Below, piece by piece: positions 35,437 to 42,665 of a stretch of DNA of 64,000 nt. The stretch spans positions 1,364,001 through 1,428,000 of the forward strand of contig NZ_FRCM01000001.1 in the NCBI RefSeq assembly GCF_900142915.1. Direction: 5' to 3'. Numbering within the stretch: position 1 is the stretch's first letter; every line of letters starts with the position of its first letter. The notes below the pieces were generated by a model, which ran no database searches, had not been told where the DNA came from, and saw only the letters and a list, made by a program, of their open reading frames with translations. This stretch comes from Mucilaginibacter sp. OK098 (lineage in GTDB: Bacteria; Bacteroidota; Bacteroidia; Sphingobacteriales; Sphingobacteriaceae). Position numbers and translations under genes: made by a program.

Positions 35437-35444
35437 TTAATTAT

Positions 35445-36728
35445 TTACTGGTTATTGCCTGTTGAGTCCTTTTTTGTACTGTCGGCAGGATTTTTTTGTT
35501 GTTCTCTAATGATGTCTTGTGTAAGGGAATCCGTTTTCTTCCTTTTATTCCTGTAATCAATTATACGCTGCTGCTCCGCCTTCCGGAAACTATCATTTAT
35601 CCGGGCTGTATCCGGCAGAACTGTACTGACAGGTATTGCTTTTGGAACCGGCCGAAACAAGGAATATGCTGAATATGCCATAAACCCAACCAATAAGATC
35701 ATCAGCCCTGCAAATACAGATTGCGAAATCTGCATCATACCTGGCTGGGGCTGCAAATTTGGCCTTTGTACCACTATTGGCGGAGGAGGTATCGCAGCTG
35801 CAGCAATTTCTTTTACAACTTCAACCCTGATCTCTTTAATGCTGCTATCCGCAATCACATCGTGCAATTCAGTTCCGTTAGCATATCTTTTTTCGGGCGA
35901 TTTTTCAAGGCATTTGGCAATCATTTTAAGTAACCATTCCGGGATCTGCAGCTCGCGTTTGGGCCAGTCATCCGGGAAGTTTATTTTCCGGAGCTGTAAA
36001 ATATCCGGCACTGGTGATTCCATGTGCGACAGCATCACTGTATTTCTTGCCGTTTCCCCGTTATCTTTTAATGGAAACGGAACCTGGCCGGCAAGCAATT
36101 CATACAAAATAACACCGTAGCTATATATATCCGTTTGGAACAGCATTTTACCTTCATTTTGCTCCGGCGCCATAAACTCTATCGCTCCGGCATGCCGCAT
36201 ACTGCTCCGCCGTTGCTCGTCAGACATCACCGACAAGCCAAAATCCAGCAAAACGTAATTCCCTGAATTATTATTGAATTTTACATTATTGCCTTTAATA
36301 TCCCCATGTTTAACGCCCACCTTATGGCAATGAGAAAGTGCGCATGCCAATTGGTCGGCCAGCTTTATCACTTCTTTTATGGTAAAGATCTTTTCATGAG
36401 GTGGTTTCAGCAAATCTTCCAGATCCGGGCCTTCTATAAACTCCATCTCAATAAAAGGGAATGAGCCGCTTTCGGTAATCCCTGAGTTTAAGATCTTAAC
36501 AACGTTAGGATTAGGGATCTCATTTACTTTTTTTAGCTTTTCTACTTCATTTAAAAAATTCCGGTAATTTTTATCCTCTGTACTTTCGCTATGTATAGGT
36601 GTGGGAAGTAACTTAACAGCGGTTATTATCGGCCCTATCCGCCTGCCCTTATAAACGGAACCCTGGCCACCTGTACGCAGCGCTCCCATATTCTCCAGCC
36701 CCTGTGTTATTGTAAATACTTTACTCAT
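35445..36728 (-). CDS. Membrane-anchored Hanks-type Ser/Thr protein kinase (copy 2, first gene of operon)
   Basis: 427 residues. The kinase domain is very similar to copy 1 (26766-28079), with the same GGQGSVYKG loop, AVKLL Lys, HGDIKGNN catalytic loop (non-RD) and MAPEQ. After residue 290 the two diverge: here a Pro-rich juxtamembrane stretch (AAIPPPPIVVQRP) precedes the transmembrane helix (about 340-360), and the tail is basic with no sensor domain seen. Related kinases at the first and last positions of the same operon point to an internal duplication, with the tails diverging in function. Confidence 0.93.
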   Translation of the reverse strand: MSKVFTITQGLENMGALRTGGQGSVYKGRRIGPIITAVKLLPTPIHSESTEDKNYRNFLNEVEKLKKVNEIPNPNVVKILNSGITESGSFPFIEMEFIEGPDLEDLLKPPHEKIFTIKEVIKLADQLACALSHCHKVGVKHGDIKGNNVKFNNNSGNYVLLDFGLSVMSDEQRRSSMRHAGAIEFMAPEQNEGKMLFQTDIYSYGVILYELLAGQVPFPLKDNGETARNTVMLSHMESPVPDILQLRKINFPDDWPKRELQIPEWLLKMIAKCLEKSPEKRYANGTELHDVIADSSIKEIRVEVVKEIAAAAIPPPPIVVQRPNLQPQPGMMQISQSVFAGLMILLVGFMAYSAYSLFRPVPKAIPVSTVLPDTARINDSFRKAEQQRIIDYRNKRKKTDSLTQDIIREQQKNPADSTKKDSTGNNQ

Positions 36729-36776
36729 TCTTTATTGATTCTCTTTAACTGCCTTGCATGAACTTATTAACGCAAA

Positions 36777-36805
36777 CAAATCTATTATGTTTAAATCCTT
36801 TTCAA
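36777..36805 (-). promoter_or_regulatory. Candidate promoter of the kinase/SEDS-PBP operon
   Basis: On the minus strand TTG (36803-36805), 18 bp, then TAGATTTG (36777-36784), which fits the Bacteroidota TTTG/TAnnTTTG consensus. Transcription would start near 36770, giving a leader of about 42 bases. Confidence 0.5.
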
Positions 36806-36989
36806 TGAAATTTAAGCAAAAAAGACAATATAATTCCCACTATCTGGCTAATAACAACACAGATGCCGCGCCTGCTTGAATAATAGATAATGTTTGATTG
36901 CTTTTACCGGATTTATAACTTAAAACCAGAGGCGATATTGCTATGGAAACAGAATTAAAAACCGATCTTATCGTTTAACGTTAAACCAG

Positions 36990-37418
36990 CTATTCAGCTA
37001 TTTTCAAATCATTTACATTATCCAGCAAAAAACAATTGTCGTGACGGGTCATGCCTATTTTAGGATAATAGTTTACCGCGGCCGGAGCTGATAGCAGGAT
37101 CAGTTTAGCTTGTGGTGAATGTAGTTTTGTTTCTTTTATTAAACGGGTTCCTATCCCCTGTTTTTGCAGGCTTTCATCAACCGCTAAGTCAGACAGGTAA
37201 GTACAATAAACAAAATCAGTTATTGACCTTGCTACCCCTACCAGCTTACCGTCTACACGGGCTGTTACTATCAAACTAGCATTCTGGCACATTCCCCGGA
37301 TCCGTTCCACGTCATCAACCGGCCTTCGCTCTGCCAGCGTGCTGCGTTTTAAAACATCAATAAACTCATCAGGATGCAGGGTTAATTCCCTTGCATATAT
37401 TATTTCAGCGTGTGCCAT
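36990..37418 (-). CDS. GNAT-family N-acetyltransferase
   Basis: 142 residues. The acetyl-CoA binding motif A is LSDLAVDESLQKQGIGTRLIKET (Q-x-x-G-I-G), preceded by the strand GKLVGVARSITDF and followed by LILLSAPAAVNYYPKIGMTRHD. This matches small GNAT enzymes of the kind that acetylate amines or small molecules; the substrate is not predictable. It is a single gene 261 bp from the kinase operon on the same strand and ends with its own spacing, so it is probably transcribed alone. Confidence 0.85.
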   Translation of the reverse strand: MAHAEIIYARELTLHPDEFIDVLKRSTLAERRPVDDVERIRGMCQNASLIVTARVDGKLVGVARSITDFVYCTYLSDLAVDESLQKQGIGTRLIKETKLHSPQAKLILLSAPAAVNYYPKIGMTRHDNCFLLDNVNDLKIAE

Positions 37419-37488
37419 TATTTTTTGATTGTATTAATTCATAGCAAGTTATATGGTTGTGGGCAATTTAACAACCTGTTTTATTATT

Positions 37489-37746
37489 TAACGTGAGTTC
37501 GATATAAGGTTGGCAACATAGTTATTGATTACCAGACACTTACATCTATTCAATTATTAACACAAGACAAACTACCTGATAATCAGCATGTTTCACAGCG
37601 TTCCGGGTATTCCGCGTGTAAAAATGGAACGCTTTGCCGGCGTGGATACACAAACTTGCGTTTCGCCTCACCTAAAACTACTACTGCGCGCAGTTGGAGA
37701 AGGGTTTGGGGTGAGGTGACTATTTGCTTGGGTTGAACTCACGTTA
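37489..37746. repeat. Dispersed repeat, copy B (258-bp MITE-like element)
   Basis: The ends are 12-bp inverted repeats, TAACGTGAGTTC at 37489-37500 and its complement at 37735-37746. Inside is CTGATAATCAGCATGTTTCAC, then a core hairpin AGCGTTCC...GGAACGCT (37597-37633), then a second inverted pair CCTCACC/GGTGAGG (about 37667-37718). No coding capacity. It fills most of the gap between the GNAT and deacetylase genes. Copies A and C are at 14048-14150 and 52592-52743. Confidence 0.75.
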
Positions 37747-37781
37747 TTTAACCATTAAAAGCGGTACACGCCTTCAGCATT

Positions 37782-38567
37782 TTATTGCTTTACACCAGTA
37801 AGGTAATCCATTGCTTGTTTAAATGTAGTAACCCAAACTTCATCCCTATGCTTATCAAGGTAATTTAAAAGCTCGCGATGCGCCTGAGCTGACGTAGTTA
37901 AATAATCACCCCCAACTCCGTGAAACATAAATACACCCATACCACCATCTTTTTGCACCTTTTTCACAAAAGCGATCAGGTCGTCCCCTGTAATTTTACC
38001 CACAACAGCCCATGACGGAACCAGCAACGGATCAAGTTTATTATAATCAGTTATAACAGCATTTTGATCGCCGCCCATGCGGGCATATTTTACTATACCA
38101 GATTTTCGTAAAGAATCAATGTAGTTCACACCGCCAACTTTTGATTCCGTACAAGGGTAGGCATAAGTATGTGTTTTTTCATTATCAATTGCATGTAAAA
38201 AGTTGTTCATCATACCTACTTCGCGAAGTATGGTGTACACCGTATAATTTGCTGAATTGTTTGCCGGGTTCCCTTTCCCGTCAATTATTAAACATGGGTG
38301 ATAAAGCGTATGATTGGCCAGTTCATTCCCATGTTTAAAAGCGTTGCGCCACTTCGGCAACGTTTCATCTGTGATGTTCCCAGTGAGGAAAAAGGTGCCG
38401 TTTAAATGAGCGGAGTCCAATTGCGGGATAGCAATATTTAACTGCGACATCAATGCATCATCATACGTAAGTACTATTATCACTTTTTTATGAACCGATG
38501 CGGGAGATTTTTGCTGGGCGTATACACTAAAATTTGCCAGAAAAAGAAGCAGAATAAGTTTTTTCAT
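37782..38567 (-). CDS. Secreted polysaccharide deacetylase-family protein (NodB homology)
   Basis: 261 residues with a signal peptide (cleavage near SVYAQ). Motif 1 is TYDDA (Asp36-Asp37, variant of TFDDG), motif 2 is ELANHTLYHP (the His pair binding zinc), and the later AYPCTES, PSWAVVG and FMFHGVGGDY segments complete the CE4-like barrel. Such enzymes remove N-acetyl groups from chitin-like glycans or peptidoglycan in the periplasm. The gene is alone, with a repeat element downstream. The substrate is not evident. Confidence 0.87.
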   Translation of the reverse strand: MKKLILLLFLANFSVYAQQKSPASVHKKVIIVLTYDDALMSQLNIAIPQLDSAHLNGTFFLTGNITDETLPKWRNAFKHGNELANHTLYHPCLIIDGKGNPANNSANYTVYTILREVGMMNNFLHAIDNEKTHTYAYPCTESKVGGVNYIDSLRKSGIVKYARMGGDQNAVITDYNKLDPLLVPSWAVVGKITGDDLIAFVKKVQKDGGMGVFMFHGVGGDYLTTSAQAHRELLNYLDKHRDEVWVTTFKQAMDYLTGVKQ

Positions 38568-38750
38568 GATATGAATTTGGACTTAACAATTGAGAAAACC
38601 AATTTACAGATTTACTACTACTTTTTACAATTACGAAATTTGAGCTATTAAGCCTTACCAGACATGAGTCATATTTTATATCATCCTCATTTTTAGTATA
38701 TTGATAAATTAATATTAAAGCGATCTAAACGTGTTAACATAATGATAACA

Positions 38751-38780
38751 TTGAACAAACATTAATATAACCTACCTTTG
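38751..38780 (+). promoter_or_regulatory. Bacteroidota promoter of the H1-like gene
   Basis: TTG (38751-38753), exactly 19 bp, then TACCTTTG (38773-38780), a full match to the TAnnTTTG box. The expected start near 38786 leaves a 5' leader of about 13 bases before ATG 38799. This also rules out the upstream TTG at 38778 as the start codon. Confidence 0.7.
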
Positions 38781-38798
38781 CAGCAATCCAAAACCCCC

Positions 38799-39164
38799 AT
38801 GAAAACAGAAAGCACAAAATCAACAACTAAGCAAGCACAAGTAACCGCTAAGAAAAATATCCAAACCAGTTTAATAGCCGAATTAAAAGCATTTGCTGTA
38901 AAGCTGGGGCATACCTCTAAAAAAATCGAGAAAGAGATTGAAAAAAGCGCAAAAAATCTTGCGAAAAAATTAGCCAAACCGGCAAAAGCTGAAAAAGCAG
39001 CAACACCAAAACCAGTTGCGAAAAAAGCTGCACCTGTTGCCAAAGCGCAAAAACCCATAGCAGCAGAAAAGAAAGCTCCTGCCCCTGCAGTTGAAGCCGC
39101 ACCAAAACCGGTAAAAAAAGTAGTCGCTGAAAAAAGCACCCCAGCAAAAAAGACTGTTAAATAA
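38799..39164 (+). CDS. Histone H1-like Lys/Ala/Pro-rich DNA-binding protein
   Basis: 121 residues, strongly basic, with about 60 residues of helical N-terminal part (IQTSLIAELKAFAVKLGHTSKKIEKEIEKSAKNLAKKL) and a low-complexity tail of PAKAEKAATPKPVAKKAAPV type. This composition is that of bacterial histone H1-like proteins, common in Bacteroidota and Chlamydiae, which coat DNA without sequence specificity. The start is set by the promoter at 38751-38780. It is a monocistronic gene ending just before a hairpin repeat. Confidence 0.83.
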   Translation: MKTESTKSTTKQAQVTAKKNIQTSLIAELKAFAVKLGHTSKKIEKEIEKSAKNLAKKLAKPAKAEKAATPKPVAKKAAPVAKAQKPIAAEKKAPAPAVEAAPKPVKKVVAEKSTPAKKTVK

Positions 39165-39182
39165 TATTGTCCTACTAAGGTT

Positions 39183-39215
39183 AAACTTACGAAGTTTTGA
39201 AAACTTCGTAAGTTT
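39183..39215. repeat. 33-bp perfect palindrome between convergent genes
   Basis: AAACTTACGAAGTTTT, one G, then the exact complement. It lies between the convergent H1-like and DHA2 genes, where it could end transcription from both sides, although no strong T run follows. The same palindrome recurs at 46555-46585 in a non-terminator position. Confidence 0.75.
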
Positions 39216-39236
39216 GTTAAAGTCGTAAGTTTTAAA

Positions 39237-40616
39237 TTAGGTTGTTCTCAGATACCTAAATATCAGCAAAGCGCTGCATATCAATCCACCTGCCGAAATT
39301 AGCGCGCTCATCCCAATTGCATGTACAATAGCAACAGCGCCGCCATTGGCCATTGTTCCAAACACCGCCACCCCAATTGCCCCGGCTGCCTGCCGTGTTG
39401 TATTTAATATTGCTGATGCAGTTCCGGAGCGCGTTTTGGCAACATTGGCTAATATGCTGGTTGTCATTGGCGGTACGGCAAGCCCCATCCCAAGCGGGAT
39501 AGTGATAAATGGGATAAATAATTGCCAATAAGGTGTGTCGACCCTGGCTATCAGTAAGGCAAGAAACCCTGCTGTTCCGATAGATAGCCCAAGTAAAATA
39601 GGAATTCTTGTTCCATACTTAGCCATCAGTTTGCTGCTGATGAGATTTGAAATAATAAACCCGGTTGTCAAGGGTAAAAAAGCCATTCCGGCGGCAAGTG
39701 ATGAGTAACGCAATACATCCTGCATGTATAAGCTCAAAACAAACACTGTTCCATAATAAGAGCCATTAAGTACAATACCCAGCCAAATCAACACATTAAA
39801 GTTAGCAGAACTGAACAGGTCCAGTGGCAGTATCGGTGTAATTGCCTTTCTTTCTATCAGCAGAAAAATCACCAGCATAATTGCGCTAAAAATAAGTCCG
39901 CCATATATTATCGGGTTGTTAAAACCTAAATGGTGCCATTCAATAATAGCGGCAATAAGTGCGGTGAGGGTAACCATCCAGGTAAGCTGTCCCGGAATAT
40001 CAAATCCTTTGTTGGGATGGCGCTGGCTTTCTTTTAGTTTAAAGCTTAGTAAAATTCCGGCAAGGCAAAATGGAATGTTAACAAAAAATATCATCCGCCA
40101 GTTGCTGATATGGATCAATAAGCCGCCAAGTACAGGCCCTGCTGCAATAGATAATCCGCCGGCAGCCGTCCACAAGGCAACAGCATGCCCGCGTTTAACA
40201 TTATCATGCGCAAAGCTTTGATTTAATATAGATAGCGAGCTTGGGATCATGGTGGCAGCACCAATGCCCTGCAATACCCGAAAACTGATCAAACTAATTG
40301 CATTCCACGAAAGGCCACAACCTGCAGATGCAATTCCAAACACAATCATACCAATTGTAAAAAGGCGTTTCGAACCTAACAGGTCGCCCATCCCACCTGC
40401 ACTTAGCATCAATACTGCGAAAGCAATTGTATAGGCATCAACAATCCATTGCAACTCACTTATATCAGCGGTAAAGGACTTTGAGATTTGGGGCAGGGCA
40501 ATATTTACAATGGATACATCAAGCTGTGATACCACGAACGCCAGGCTGGTAGTGCCTACAACAAAAGCAAAGGATAGTGTATTTTTGGCAACAGCACTTT
40601 TAACAGGCTTTTCCAT
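39237..40616 (-). CDS. DHA2-family MFS drug exporter (EmrB/QacA-like, 14 TM)
   Basis: 459 residues with about 14 transmembrane segments. Motif D1 LDVSIVNIALPQISKSF and motif C region GPVLGGLLIHISNWRMIFFVNIPF are diagnostic for the DHA2 14-TM proton antiporters, with motif A GDLLGSKRLFTIGM between TM2 and TM3. It exports hydrophobic drugs or metabolites using the proton gradient. It is transcribed alone, with no EmrA-type adaptor next to it. The gene is 6 kb from the NRPS-PKS region on the other strand, so a link to that product is only a possibility. Confidence 0.92.
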   Translation of the reverse strand: MEKPVKSAVAKNTLSFAFVVGTTSLAFVVSQLDVSIVNIALPQISKSFTADISELQWIVDAYTIAFAVLMLSAGGMGDLLGSKRLFTIGMIVFGIASAGCGLSWNAISLISFRVLQGIGAATMIPSSLSILNQSFAHDNVKRGHAVALWTAAGGLSIAAGPVLGGLLIHISNWRMIFFVNIPFCLAGILLSFKLKESQRHPNKGFDIPGQLTWMVTLTALIAAIIEWHHLGFNNPIIYGGLIFSAIMLVIFLLIERKAITPILPLDLFSSANFNVLIWLGIVLNGSYYGTVFVLSLYMQDVLRYSSLAAGMAFLPLTTGFIISNLISSKLMAKYGTRIPILLGLSIGTAGFLALLIARVDTPYWQLFIPFITIPLGMGLAVPPMTTSILANVAKTRSGTASAILNTTRQAAGAIGVAVFGTMANGGAVAIVHAIGMSALISAGGLICSALLIFRYLRTT

Positions 40617-40773
40617 GCCGGTAAAATTATCATTAATTGTGACGGGCTACAATAATATTCAGGCTGAGTTTATAGTTGAAATGTAAGAATTACTTCATGA
40701 TAATATTACCTTAAGCTATTTTATAATCACAGCTTTATAAGCCGGTAGTTTTTAAAAACAGTATGAAATTATG

Positions 40774-40781
40774 TATATTTG
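40774..40781 (+). promoter_or_regulatory. -7 box TATATTTG at the toxin-antitoxin operon
   Basis: TATATTTG fits TAnnTTTG; a weaker TTTA stands at the -33 distance. The start of transcription would fall at or next to ATG 40787, which predicts a leaderless mRNA and excludes the upstream ATG at 40763. Confidence 0.45.
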
Positions 40782-40786
40782 TTTAT

Positions 40787-41017
40787 ATGATACGGACAAT
40801 CATTACACCAGAAGACACACATATTCAATTAGATATACCTAAGGAATATGTAGGCAAAGAAATTGAAGTTACATTTTTAGCATTGGATGAGTTAATCAAC
40901 GATAATCCTGGTAAATTAACTATGGCAGATTTTTGGGGGGTAATTTCAGATGATACTGCGAATATTCTGCATAAAAATGTAGAACAAAGCCGTAATGAAT
41001 GGGAACGAGATATTTAA
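40787..41017 (+). CDS. Antitoxin of a PIN-type toxin-antitoxin pair
   Basis: 76 residues from ATG 40787 (MIRTIITPEDTHIQLDIP). The N-terminal beta region (IQLDIPKEYVGKEIEVTFL) resembles small antitoxins of VapBC-like pairs in Bacteroidota, and the C-terminal part (MADFWGVISDDTANILHKNVEQSRNEWERDI) would wrap the toxin. The stop codon overlaps the toxin gene by 19 bp, typical coupling. It should neutralise the toxin and bind its own promoter. A longer start at 40763 lies upstream of the predicted promoter box and is rejected. Confidence 0.78.
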   Translation: MIRTIITPEDTHIQLDIPKEYVGKEIEVTFLALDELINDNPGKLTMADFWGVISDDTANILHKNVEQSRNEWERDI

Positions 41018-41379
41018 TTGATTCTAATGTCATTATTGATTTCTTTAATGGCAAATTACCCTCTGCGGGCCGGCAATTATTATCAGGAACGGAGCCGGTT
41101 ATTTCAATCATTACTTATATTGAATTATTTTCAAGTAACAATATAGCTATGGAAGAGTATCAGCAATTAAGACGGTTTGCTGACATGACTACTATTCATC
41201 CGGTTAATTTATCAATTGCTGCAGAAACCATTACTATAAGAAAAAAATATAAAATTAAACTCCCTGACGCTGTTATAGCAGCAACCGCGATAGTTCATAA
41301 TTTCACGTTAATCACCAGGAATCTTTCAGACTTTAAAATGATTGATAATTTGAAATCTATTAACCCCTATGAGGTATAA
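40999..41379 (+). CDS. PIN-domain ribonuclease toxin (VapC-like)
   Basis: 126 residues, full PIN domain. Acidic site: Asp8 in LIDSN, Glu in SIITYIELF, Asp in KLPDAVIAATA and the TRNLSDF region near the C-terminus. VapC toxins cleave tRNA or rRNA and stop translation when the antitoxin is lost. The gene starts 19 bp inside the antitoxin gene. All catalytic positions look intact, so the toxin is likely active. The pair lies alone between the exporter and a GNAT gene. Confidence 0.9.
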   Translation: MGTRYLIDSNVIIDFFNGKLPSAGRQLLSGTEPVISIITYIELFSSNNIAMEEYQQLRRFADMTTIHPVNLSIAAETITIRKKYKIKLPDAVIAATAIVHNFTLITRNLSDFKMIDNLKSINPYEV

Positions 41380-41421
41380 AAGTTTTACTATTCAACATCA
41401 ATCTAAAAAACCTCCAACAAT

Positions 41422-41934
41422 TTGATCGATATAAAGCAGTGCGATATTAACCACACTGATGTGCTGCATGATATTGCAATACAAACCTATAAGCAAACGT
41501 ATACTTATTTATGGGCCGATGATGGCGCAGCTTATCTGAATAGATTTTATAAAAAAGATGATCTTGAAAAGGAGCTGATTACACCCGGGGTTACTTATTT
41601 TTTAGTTTATGCGGATGATAAAGCCGCTGGATATTTTAAATTAAAGCAAAGTGCGCTGCTTCCCTATTCAAACTATCAATGCCTAGAAATAGAAAAACTT
41701 TACCTGTTGCAACAATTTGCCGGTAAAGGGACGGGTAAAACAATTATGACCTTTATAAGCGATCTTGCCAAACAACAACAACGCCCTATCCTGTGGTTAA
41801 GAGTTATGGAAAGCAGCCCGGCTAAATTATTTTATGAAGCATTTGGCTTTAAACAAACCGATAAAGTCTTTTTAGATTATCCCTTTATGATAGATGAATA
41901 CCGATGGCTCCTCACTATGGTTGCTGAGAAATAG
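41422..41934 (+). CDS. GNAT-family N-acetyltransferase (RimI-like)
   Basis: 170 residues from a TTG at 41422, since there is no ATG near the start of the conserved region (IDIKQCDINHTDVLHDIAIQTYKQTY). Core: FLVYADDKAAGYFKLKQSALLP, CLEIEKLYLLQQFAGKGTGKTIM (acetyl-CoA loop), then ILWLRVMESSPAKLFYEAFGFKQTD. This is the pattern of GNAT enzymes annotated as RimI/spermidine acetyltransferase-like. Substrate unknown. 42 bp after the toxin gene on the same strand, so read-through is possible. Confidence 0.83.
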   Translation: MIDIKQCDINHTDVLHDIAIQTYKQTYTYLWADDGAAYLNRFYKKDDLEKELITPGVTYFLVYADDKAAGYFKLKQSALLPYSNYQCLEIEKLYLLQQFAGKGTGKTIMTFISDLAKQQQRPILWLRVMESSPAKLFYEAFGFKQTDKVFLDYPFMIDEYRWLLTMVAEK

Positions 41935-41941
41935 GTTATAA

Positions 41942-42280
41942 TTAAAACACTCTGCCTGGCAATATACTCACACTTTTATTAGCCAGTTCATCATTTATTA
42001 TTACCTGGCAGGATAGTTTTACTACGCGGCCATTATCTTTTTTTAGGTGAAGATTTGAAAGCCTTCCATTTTGGATTAACGCAGGATCAATGCTTGACGA
42101 GATGGTTACCATACAGGTAGCGCATCTCCCCATCCCGGTGCATTGCCCAAAATCATCGCGTCTTAAATAGTCTTTTATAAGCATCCTTAAATCTGCATAC
42201 TCACGCGGATAGGTTTTCACCCTTATTTCTTCATCACCCTGAACTAAAATAAAATCTATAAAATTTTTAATCCCCTTCAT
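41942..42280 (-). CDS. 2Fe-2S ferredoxin
   Basis: 112 residues. The cluster ligands are in FGQCTGMGRCATCMVTI (C-x5-C-x2-C) and in VVKLSCQV near the C-terminus, the plant-type ferredoxin arrangement. It carries single electrons to an unidentified partner. Its start overlaps the stop of the DUF488 gene by 4 bp (ATGA), so the two are translated together. The first cysteine spacing (x5 with Gly, Met, Gly) is normal for this subfamily. Confidence 0.87.
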   Translation of the reverse strand: MKGIKNFIDFILVQGDEEIRVKTYPREYADLRMLIKDYLRRDDFGQCTGMGRCATCMVTISSSIDPALIQNGRLSNLHLKKDNGRVVKLSCQVIINDELANKSVSILPGRVF

Positions 42281-42633
42281 TTAGGTAAAGTTTCTAAAAA
42301 GTGTTGCAGAACAATAGCATGGTTATACTGCTCGTCTTTAGCAGCATACAGTAAGGTAATGGTTTTGTGCTTTTGAATTGTGGCCAGCAAATTTTTCAAG
42401 ACTGGGTTATTTACCAGTTCGGTAAAGTATTCGTGCTGAAACTGCTGCCATTTTTGCGGATCGTGGTTAAACCATTTTCTCAATGTAACGGATGGGGCAA
42501 TATTCTTCATCCATTCATCTATCATGGCACCTTCCTTTGTGAGCCCTCTTGGCCATAAACGGTCAATCAGCACCCTGTACCCATCGGTTTCCGCCGCGGG
42601 TTCATAGATTCGTTTTATAGGTATATTATGCAT
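42277..42633 (-). CDS. DUF488-family protein
   Basis: 118 residues from ATG 42633 (MHNIPIKRIYEP); an ATG at 42654 would add seven. Family signatures: DGYRVLIDRLWPRGLTKE, IDEWMKNIAPSVTLRKWFNHDPQKW and TITLLYAAKDEQYNHAIVLQ. DUF488 proteins are small alpha/beta proteins of unknown biochemical role, common in bacteria. Coupled by a 4-bp overlap with the ferredoxin downstream, which hints at a redox function, not established. Confidence 0.88.
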   Translation of the reverse strand: MHNIPIKRIYEPAAETDGYRVLIDRLWPRGLTKEGAMIDEWMKNIAPSVTLRKWFNHDPQKWQQFQHEYFTELVNNPVLKNLLATIQKHKTITLLYAAKDEQYNHAIVLQHFLETLPK

Positions 42634-42665
42634 AGTTAGGTGCCTGCCATGCAAAGTTAATAATA

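Noticed and set aside
38762..39147. Minus-strand ORFs opposite the H1-like gene
   Set aside because: Low-complexity shadows of the Lys/Ala-rich coding sequence; the plus strand has a full promoter.
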